Shown: positions 1-5,086 of the stretch, one piece after another
How the letters are laid out: each line of letters begins with the position of its first letter
Position numbering within the stretch: the first letter of the stretch is position 1
Assembly (NCBI GenBank): GCA_949527715.1
Contig: CATEWF010000064.1
Span: forward strand, 1-5,598
Origin: an uncultured Mycoplasmatota bacterium
GTDB taxonomy: Bacteria; Bacillota_I; Bacilli_A; Mycoplasmatales; Mycoplasmoidaceae
DNA: 5,598 bases
Direction: 5' to 3'
The notes under the pieces: model-generated
Database searches by the model: none
What the model saw: only the letters and a program-made list of their open reading frames with translations
What the model was told of the DNA's origin: nothing
Translations under genes and position numbers: made by a program

Positions 1-13
1 TCAGCTATAGTGG

Positions 14-29
14 TAAATAAATAAATAAA
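14..29. repeat. (TAAA)4 microsatellite in the 3' flank of the integrase gene
   Basis: Four perfect TAAA units followed by more A residues lie in the AT-rich first 51 bases, just past the integrase stop. The plus strand before it (TCAGCTATAGTGGTAAA) ends in stops in all frames and could be the tail of a convergent gene from outside the window, but nothing decides this. Confidence 0.8.
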
Positions 30-51
30 AAAATATAATTATTTTTTTGTA

Positions 52-1029
52 TTAGTGATTTGTTATAATAGGCGCTATTTTGGTTCTAGGTAGCATTATT
101 ATTTTATTATTATTTGTGTTTTTAATTCTATACATACCATTTGTAAAAGCATCTACTTCAAAATCGCCTGGCTGAATTAATGATCTACGTTTTATCATAG
201 GATCTTTTTCATTATATATTTTAACTTTTGTGCCTTTTGCTAAATCAAAACCATACTGTGATTTGATATTATAATTTTCTTGACAAATTTTTCTAACAAT
301 ATAATTCTCTAATTCAGCATCGTCATTAACCATTTTAGGACTTACATCAAAACCAGCATAATATGATAATGTTTGATGTGGTGCTGAGTTATATTGCAAT
401 ACTATATCATGCATTATTTGAGGCGTTATTACATTGACTTCCATATGATATGCCATATCTCTTATTGTTCGAATAACTCTATCAATAATACCTAAGCTAT
501 TATGGTTCGGACTTGTATGTTGATTTACTCTAAAAGCATTCTGTGTTTTATTTAATCGTTCAACAGGTATGAATGTAATATTATTCGCGAAATAAAAATT
601 TTGAGCATCATTTGATGTAAAGCATTTTTCTGAATCACCTGATAAATAATTTACACTCATTCCATTTATCATCATATTCTCTAAACATCTAATGTATTTA
701 GCGGTTGTTTTTGTATTTTTATTACCATATGCATTTTTATTCGGATTGATAACTTTATTCATCAACTCAACAAATAAATATCTAGTATTAATATTAATCG
801 CAACCAAATATACAAACTTTTGCTCAAACATTAAATCAATTAAGTAAGTATTTCTTGAAGCTACTTTATGTAATGCATACTTTTTTACATTTTGTTTTAG
901 CGGAAAGTATGAATTAAATGCATCTATTTTTGGTGTTAGTGTTTTGTATTGTTTCATTAACGCATCTATTTTATTCTTACTTTTGAACCCGCATAACGTC
1001 AGAGAATTGGGTTGATTAATTATTGTCAT
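52..1029 (-). CDS. Maverick/Polinton-type retrovirus-like integrase (rve, DDE/D)
   Basis: This 325-residue protein probably inserts the element's DNA into host chromosomes by the RNase H-fold DDE strand-transfer reaction in the nucleus. The catalytic core spans about residues 58-225. D65 lies in TYLIDLMF, followed by a hydrophobic strand (KFVYLVAININTR). The second acid is D132 in LSGDSEKCF. The third is D183 in LGIIDRVIRTIRD, where retroviral integrases have Glu. An additional 15 or so residues separate D132 from the third acid compared with the classical D-35-E spacing. Residues 262-316 (GTKVKIYNEKD onward) look like the SH3-like C-terminal DNA-binding barrel; no chromodomain is seen. The N-terminal 60 residues lack an HHCC zinc motif. 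ATG at 1027-1029 is the first in frame and the stop is TAA. The gene is divergent from the small basic gene, across 44 bp. The frame is intact, so it could be active. The family call is firm; the Maverick assignment and host are inferred from the active-site style and neighbours. Confidence 0.92.
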   Translation of the reverse strand: MTIINQPNSLTLCGFKSKNKIDALMKQYKTLTPKIDAFNSYFPLKQNVKKYALHKVASRNTYLIDLMFEQKFVYLVAININTRYLFVELMNKVINPNKNAYGNKNTKTTAKYIRCLENMMINGMSVNYLSGDSEKCFTSNDAQNFYFANNITFIPVERLNKTQNAFRVNQHTSPNHNSLGIIDRVIRTIRDMAYHMEVNVITPQIMHDIVLQYNSAPHQTLSYYAGFDVSPKMVNDDAELENYIVRKICQENYNIKSQYGFDLAKGTKVKIYNEKDPMIKRRSLIQPGDFEVDAFTNGMYRIKNTNNNKIIMLPRTKIAPIITNH

Positions 1030-1073
1030 TTTATTTACAATAAATTTAATTTTTTTATTTTATAGAAAATATC
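1030..1073. promoter_or_regulatory. Divergent intergenic region, probable bidirectional promoter
   Basis: These 44 bp separate the integrase start (minus) from the basic-protein start (plus), so both promoters must lie here or overlap the coding ends. The stretch is almost purely A/T with a T-run. On the plus strand TCATTT at 1026-1031 matches the trichomonad initiator pattern but overlaps the integrase start codon and is 46 nt from the plus ATG. No initiator-like TCAYTW is seen for the integrase itself. Confidence 0.45.
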
Positions 1074-1304
1074 ATGACTGAGACTCTACCACCATTAAAA
1101 AAATGGCATGAACGTAAAACATTTGCATCACCTACATTAAAAATGATAAACTCGAGGTTACAATATTATCGTAAAATATTAAGTCAGCCTGAACCAACAA
1201 ATCAAAAAGCAAGAATCAAATATAATAAAATTAAAAGTAAGTATGAGCGTGATATGAAAGTAAGACGGTTGTTAAATAATGCAGTGAAAAATTTGTATAT
1301 GTAA
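1074..1304 (+). CDS. Small highly basic protein, unknown function
   Basis: This is a 76-residue protein that I do not recognise. It carries 12 Lys and 7 Arg against 5 acidic residues, a net charge near +14. An N-terminal stretch with prolines (residues 1-20, TETLPPLKKWHERK) precedes two probable helices, about 20-37 (containing SRLQYYRKIL) and 44-75 (basic, ending VRRLLNNAVKNLYM). It has no signal peptide, membrane segment or cysteine. The charge suggests nucleic-acid binding, for example a DNA-condensing core protein, but that is inference. The ATG lies 44 bp from the divergent integrase start, so the two may share a promoter. The stop is TAA, and the last codons plus stop are copied again just downstream. 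Because the frame is short it could be spurious, but the ATG, the composition and the fit between neighbours without overlap argue that it is real. Confidence 0.68.
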   Translation: MTETLPPLKKWHERKTFASPTLKMINSRLQYYRKILSQPEPTNQKARIKYNKIKSKYERDMKVRRLLNNAVKNLYM

Positions 1305-1337
1305 TCTGGCAATAAATTGCTATATGTAATCTGGCAA
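1296..1337 (+). repeat. Tandem duplication covering the stop end of the basic-protein gene
   Basis: A 17-bp sequence, TATATGTAATCTGGCAA, occurs at 1296-1312 and again at 1321-1337, a 25-bp period. The first copy contains the last two codons and the TAA stop of the 76-residue gene. AATAAATTG follows each copy (1311-1319 and 1342-1350), and TATATA restarts a degenerate third unit at 1351. Confidence 0.9.
1309..1320. terminator. Short palindrome in the convergent gap
   Basis: GCAATAAATTGC is a perfect inverted repeat (GCAAT / ATTGC) with a 2-base centre. It lies between the convergent stops of the basic gene and the protein VI-like gene. It also carries AATAAA (1311-1316), the general eukaryotic polyadenylation signal, on the plus strand. 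A role in 3'-end formation is plausible but unproven. Confidence 0.35.
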
Positions 1338-1356
1338 AAAAAATAAATTGTATATA

Positions 1357-1611
1357 TCAGCTTACTACATTTCCATCACTATCAAATTTAACATAACCAT
1401 CTCCACCAAAATGTTGTGATACTGGGTTGTTTTTATTATTAAATTTCGGTATAACTTTTGCAATATTACCAATCACTGGTATTTTTTCTAATACTGATTT
1501 AGTTTTATTAAAGCCGTGTTTAAATCCATTAACAAAATTTTGAAAACCTTTTTTTATCTTACGTCCAAGGTTTTTGATCCAACTTCCAAATGCCATTTTT
1601 AATAATTTCAT
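1357..1611 (-). CDS. Amphipathic, cationic peptide resembling adenovirus protein VI
   Basis: This 84-residue protein has an N-terminal amphipathic, cationic segment (residues 8-43, FGSWIKNLGRKIKKGFQNFV and the following HGF/KTKSVL part). Next comes a proline-bounded hydrophobic stretch (44-55, IPVIGNIAKVIP), then a polar tail ending HFGGDGYVKFDSDGNVVS. The Trp-x-x-x-Gly/Lys pattern in the helix recalls the membrane-lytic helix of adenovirus pre-protein VI, and pVI-like genes are reported in adenovirus-related Maverick-like viruses. By analogy it would be an internal virion protein that ruptures the endosome at entry. This is a similarity of pattern, not a demonstrated homology. A second in-frame Met at residue 6 (MAFGSW) could be the true start. 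The stop is TGA. The gene stands alone on minus between two plus genes, convergent with the basic gene and divergent from the 217-residue gene. An alternative is another kind of membrane-active peptide. Confidence 0.72.
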   Translation of the reverse strand: MKLLKMAFGSWIKNLGRKIKKGFQNFVNGFKHGFNKTKSVLEKIPVIGNIAKVIPKFNNKNNPVSQHFGGDGYVKFDSDGNVVS

Positions 1612-1700
1612 TCTTATAAAAAATCACTTTTCAATATTTTATTTATTATAATGACGATTTTTAAAACTCAAAATGATTTTTTTTGATTATATAAAATTAA
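1612..1700. promoter_or_regulatory. Divergent intergenic region between the protein VI-like and 217-residue genes
   Basis: These 89 bp must serve both divergent genes. On plus, AAAATCACTT (1620-1629) repeats exactly the decamer before the fibre gene, but it is 75 nt from the ATG at 1701 and would leave an 11-codon upstream ORF (1651-1686) in the leader. On minus, TCATTA (1649-1654) and TCATTT (1671-1676) also fit the initiator pattern TCAYTW, the nearer giving a 40-nt leader for the protein VI-like gene. Confidence 0.4.
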
Positions 1701-2354
1701 ATGACATTACGACAAGCTAGAATATTAAGCAGTGAGACAGATAATACAATTAAACAAGAGCAAAATACAAATGTTAATATAAAAATAAGCAAGCCGATCG
1801 CAGCACCGGAACGACCTCAAACAGTACCATTATATCCAAATGTACAGCCATTAAATAACGTAAATTTTACTCAAGCCAACCAGCCAACGGATACGTCTCA
1901 GGCTGGAGTAATTTCAGATTCGATTCATTCACCGATGACACAGATGAATATGTCGTATCAATTTCAACCACCAATAAACAACAATTGCCAAGGTATATGC
2001 GAGAGAGGTATAGCAGATATCGGAGCCGAAATAAATGAATTAGATAAAAAAAATAGATTTTTAGAAATGATAATTGAAATGTATGAAAGCAACCCTTTGA
2101 AAATTAATTCTCGTGTTGTTTGTGAGAGTAAATTATTGATGGATATGATTAAACTATTAACTGAATGTGACAAAGTTGAATTAGTTTTGAATGATGATAT
2201 TGGCTGCTCTGGTTGTACTGGTAAAGATAAATTCATCTATATATCTAAAATATTAATTACAAAAGACAATAAAACCGAAGACATGAAATACGCATATAAC
2301 GACATTTATTCACAATTTATTAAATATGGTGTTTCATTAAAAGTAGTTGTATAA
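1701..2354 (+). CDS. Uncharacterised protein: disordered N-terminus, cysteine-containing C-terminal domain
   Basis: I do not recognise this 217-residue protein. Residues 1-95 are rich in Pro, Gln, Asn and Thr and probably disordered, with proline-spaced segments such as APERPQTVPLYPNVQP. A likely helix follows (103-130, ADIGAEINELDKKNRFLEMI), then a compact alpha/beta-looking domain (131-217). This has an apparent strand-rich end (KFIYISKILI, then SLKVVV). Cysteines are concentrated in the second half: C96, C100, C141, C156, C169 and C172, with C169-S-G-C172 forming a CxxC pair that could bind zinc or form a disulfide. It has no signal peptide or transmembrane segment. The start is the first ATG that opens this frame; two out-of-frame ATGs precede it at 1651 and 1673. 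The stop TAA is followed by A, giving TAAA, the reported trichomonad polyadenylation signal. The gene is convergent with the fibre gene. A virion or assembly role is possible from context only. Confidence 0.83.
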   Translation: MTLRQARILSSETDNTIKQEQNTNVNIKISKPIAAPERPQTVPLYPNVQPLNNVNFTQANQPTDTSQAGVISDSIHSPMTQMNMSYQFQPPINNNCQGICERGIADIGAEINELDKKNRFLEMIIEMYESNPLKINSRVVCESKLLMDMIKLLTECDKVELVLNDDIGCSGCTGKDKFIYISKILITKDNKTEDMKYAYNDIYSQFIKYGVSLKVVV

Positions 2355-2359
2355 ATATA

Positions 2360-2395
2360 TTGCAAAAAAATTAATTATATATGTTTTTTTTGTAA
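2360..2395. terminator. A/T hairpin between convergent genes
   Basis: TTGCAAAAAAA (2360-2370) can pair with TTTTTTTGTAA (2385-2395) over 11 positions including one G-T, leaving a 14-base loop. It sits between the stop of the 217-residue gene and the stop of the fibre gene and would look similar from either strand. A role in separating convergent transcripts is a guess; chance pairing of A- and T-runs in AT-rich DNA is possible. Confidence 0.3.
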
Positions 2396-2397
2396 CT

Positions 2398-2434
2398 TAT
2401 GCTTTGAATATGCGCTCACTCTATGCTTTGAATA
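2398..2434 (-). repeat. Direct repeat copying the stop end of the fibre gene
   Basis: The 13-bp TATGCTTTGAATA occurs at 2398-2410 and 2422-2434, exactly 24 bp apart. On the minus strand the second copy encodes the fibre's last residues (FKA); the TAG stop ends just past it, at 2421. The first copy, in the same frame beyond the stop, again encodes IFKA followed by TAA. Confidence 0.9.
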
Positions 2435-5021
2435 ATGCTAAATAATGCTCATTTATTTTACCGCTTACTTTACCTACTATTGATTGTTGTATTTTTAATG
2501 TCATTGCATAATCCTCATCTAATATTCGTCCATCATATAATAACACATCACCGATCTGATATAAGTTAGCATCATCAACATAGAATAAATAATCACCATG
2601 AGTAGCAAATTTTATACATCCATTTTCACTATCAACATCAGTAATAATACCAACAAAATCTTTCCATGAGCCATCAACAATAACACTGCAAATACAATCA
2701 GTCGAATCATTTATTGTAGATGATTGCCATATTGGATTAATATTTTCGTCTTGTGTATCAATTACACGTTTATATACATGACCACTCATAAATACAGGCT
2801 TACCGATTTTATAATAACTTATTTCTTCGCCAGCTTCAATTGGACAATAATGCGTAATAGTATTAGATCCATTAGATGTTACTTTACCATTCACTGTTAA
2901 ATTACTTGATATTGTTGTTGGTTTATTTAGATTAATAGCTGATGATGTAAACGTAATGATGTTAGATAAACCAAATATACATAATCCAGCAATACCAGGT
3001 TCTCGATAATATATATGAAATGAATTATTAGTTGAACGTGATTTACCTATAGTAATACCAATATTGCTATTATTAGTTAGATTTGGTGCTAGTATATTAA
3101 CAACTTGATAATTATTCCCATTATTCGATGTAGTGGAAAAATTAAGCGCACCATTACCTGATGTTGTGTTGATACTTAAATTTCCGTTAATTGTTGAATT
3201 ACCTTCTTTTTTTACAAATTTACCATCACACTCAAAATCTGTGTAATATCCACATCCAGGTTTAATTGCATTAATACGATTATATATTTTTATTAAGCAT
3301 CCTGATTTTTTAGTATTAGACGCGTATATTTTCCATGTTACATTAGCATCAGGTATTGCAACTTCTGTTACATTTTTTATAGTTAATGCAAATATTGAAT
3401 TTGTAAATATTGGAAAATCTATAGCAGTTTCGCCATCAGAATATGTTACTGTAGTGTATGGTGATATATTCATTCCATTAACATTAGCAGTTTCCTCATG
3501 AACGATAACATCTATAGTATATTTTTGAGTAGTGTCAGCATTATTCCATATAAATATTAAGAAGTGATTTCTTATCATTGCCCATGAATCAGATAATGTT
3601 ATAGTACCAGCGTTATATGTAAAATTGGATGATTTATTGTCAGAATCATCATATAAATACCAACCATAAGCTTCAGAAAAATTAAATAGATTTTCATCAT
3701 ACTCAATATTTGATAATGTTAATGAATGTTTTAATATTTGTTGAGTTACATTATCAGATTCTTGTATTAAATTTAATCGTCCTGTTAGCAATTCGATATT
3801 ACTTGCTGCTAACGATATATTTTCATTTATAGGCTCAAGTAATTCATTACATTCTGTTTTTGTATAGCTATCAGTTTTTAAAGCATAATTATTTGATAAA
3901 TCTGCAGTAGTTGTATAATCATCGAATTTGTTATTTATTGTTGATATGCTTGATTCTAAGTTATTTTTTAATGCTTTATCATTTTCTTCAAAGTGATTAA
4001 ATGAATCATTCATAGTAGTAATCCAATCAACCATTACATCATTTACTTTTTCATCATTAATATCATCAACTTCAGCAGCAACTCTAGCACGTCTCATTGA
4101 ATAAGTGTTTGGTGTTTCTGTATTAGAATTAGCATCTAAATGACTCTCTTGCGATTTATCTAATGTATGTATTTGATCAATTAAAGCTTTTAATGATAAC
4201 TGTAAATTATCAACTTTTTCATTTGTAGCGTAATTATTTGTTAATTCTGTTATTGATGCTTTTGTCGATATATTTATTTTATTTGTATCGATATCTGATT
4301 GAAGCTGATCTAATGTTTCAAATATTTCAACTATATCTTTATTTTTTTCACCTAAATCAAAATTAATATTTTTAATTGCATTATTTATTGTATCAATTTT
4401 TGTTGAATTATCAGTCGTCATATTATATAATGTTAAATCATTATTTTCGAAATGTGTTAAAGTATCGCTCACTGCTGTAATTACTGTATCATATGTGTCA
4501 TTAATTTTATTAGGATTTATTGTTACGGTTGGCTCATCTACTACAGGTTCATCTTCTTCAGGTTCATTTAATAATACTGGTAAATTTTCTGTCATTAATG
4601 TTGGTGTTTCTGTAATATCTGGATTAGTAGTTAAATGTGTATCAATTGTATTTGCAAGCTCATATAATTTATCAATACACGCATTTATTGTATTATCTAC
4701 TATTTCGACATTTTTATATAATATTTTTTTATCAGTCCATAATTGATCTTGAACATCTAAAATTGACGTTAATGTGTAAGGATTACCATCTTTATATGGC
4801 TCTTGATTAACATTTACAATAATATCATTTTCGAAAACTGGTGTTGAATTAAATGTAACGCTAGCTCCATCAACATTAGAAAATTCAGTTTTACCATCAA
4901 ATGTTGCGCCATTAAAAACATGTAAATTTGATAGTAAGCCATTACCTCCATTAGACATACCATCACCACCTCCAACTAATGCTTTATCTGCTGCATTTTG
5001 TTTAGTTAATATTGCTGTCAT
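2421..5021 (-). CDS. Large fibre-like virion protein (coiled coil plus beta-shaft)
   Basis: This 866-residue protein reads like a trimeric viral fibre or spike used for host attachment. Residues 15-30 are glycine-rich and contain LVGG|G. Residues 33-72 form short beta repeats (FNGATFDGKTEFSNVDGASV). An acidic proline linker spans 150-166. Residues 174-440 are mostly polar helical coiled coil with a duplicated unit: residues 174-220 and 326-370 share THFENND/NHFEEND and DTINNAIKNI/STINNKFDDY, and each is followed by NNYA (262-265, 377-380). A beta-rich domain occupies 440-570. A shaft with phage-fibre-style repeats (STINGNLSI, TISSNLTVNGKVTSNG) covers about 600-720. A compact C-terminal domain (725-866) is cysteine-containing and ends in a beta-rich core. 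There is no signal peptide or membrane anchor, so assembly is probably intracellular. The stop is TAG. The start ATG is preceded by TCACTT, 17 nt away. The fibre call is inference from repeats and architecture; a surface adhesin is the main alternative. Confidence 0.85.
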   Translation of the reverse strand: MTAILTKQNAADKALVGGGDGMSNGGNGLLSNLHVFNGATFDGKTEFSNVDGASVTFNSTPVFENDIIVNVNQEPYKDGNPYTLTSILDVQDQLWTDKKILYKNVEIVDNTINACIDKLYELANTIDTHLTTNPDITETPTLMTENLPVLLNEPEEDEPVVDEPTVTINPNKINDTYDTVITAVSDTLTHFENNDLTLYNMTTDNSTKIDTINNAIKNINFDLGEKNKDIVEIFETLDQLQSDIDTNKINISTKASITELTNNYATNEKVDNLQLSLKALIDQIHTLDKSQESHLDANSNTETPNTYSMRRARVAAEVDDINDEKVNDVMVDWITTMNDSFNHFEENDKALKNNLESSISTINNKFDDYTTTADLSNNYALKTDSYTKTECNELLEPINENISLAASNIELLTGRLNLIQESDNVTQQILKHSLTLSNIEYDENLFNFSEAYGWYLYDDSDNKSSNFTYNAGTITLSDSWAMIRNHFLIFIWNNADTTQKYTIDVIVHEETANVNGMNISPYTTVTYSDGETAIDFPIFTNSIFALTIKNVTEVAIPDANVTWKIYASNTKKSGCLIKIYNRINAIKPGCGYYTDFECDGKFVKKEGNSTINGNLSINTTSGNGALNFSTTSNNGNNYQVVNILAPNLTNNSNIGITIGKSRSTNNSFHIYYREPGIAGLCIFGLSNIITFTSSAINLNKPTTISSNLTVNGKVTSNGSNTITHYCPIEAGEEISYYKIGKPVFMSGHVYKRVIDTQDENINPIWQSSTINDSTDCICSVIVDGSWKDFVGIITDVDSENGCIKFATHGDYLFYVDDANLYQIGDVLLYDGRILDEDYAMTLKIQQSIVGKVSGKINEHYLALFKA

Positions 5022-5034
5022 TCGATTATATTTT

Positions 5035-5044
5035 AAGTGATTTT
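5035..5044 (-). promoter_or_regulatory. Initiator-like element of the fibre gene
   Basis: AAAATCACTT on the minus strand contains TCACTT, a full match to the trichomonad initiator TCAYTW. If transcription began at the A of TCA (5038) the leader would be 17 nt, which fits the very short 5' leaders known for Trichomonas mRNAs. The same decamer occurs at 1620-1629 on plus before the 217-residue gene. The motif is short and the DNA AT-rich, so chance is not excluded. Confidence 0.45.
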
Positions 5045-5086
5045 AAAATTGTTATAAATACATACACAAAAAAAATAATATAATAA

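Noticed and set aside
1060..1073. TCTA flanked by A/T on the minus strand, similar to the late promoter motif of CroV and its virophage Mavirus
   Set aside because: It occurs before the integrase only; the upstream regions of the fibre and protein VI-like genes lack it, so it does not look like a shared promoter.
1402..1413. HFGG near the C-terminus of the protein VI-like peptide as an adenain cleavage site
   Set aside because: The consensus needs Met, Ile or Leu two residues before the first Gly; here that residue is His.
1964..2236. A 90-codon minus-strand open frame inside the 217-residue gene
   Set aside because: It lies wholly within a better-supported plus-strand gene, and its Leu/Ile/Ser-rich composition is what antisense reading of that gene gives.
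4495..4746. An 83-codon plus-strand open frame rich in Ser and Val, inside the fibre gene
   Set aside because: It is antisense to the acidic linker and coiled coil of the fibre; the Ser/Gly/Val-rich sequence is the complement of the Glu/Asp/Pro/Thr codons.
2421..5021. Many N-x-S/T sequons in the fibre as evidence of a glycosylated surface protein
   Set aside because: Asn, Ser and Thr are abundant because of AT-rich codons, and there is no signal peptide to bring the protein into the secretory pathway.
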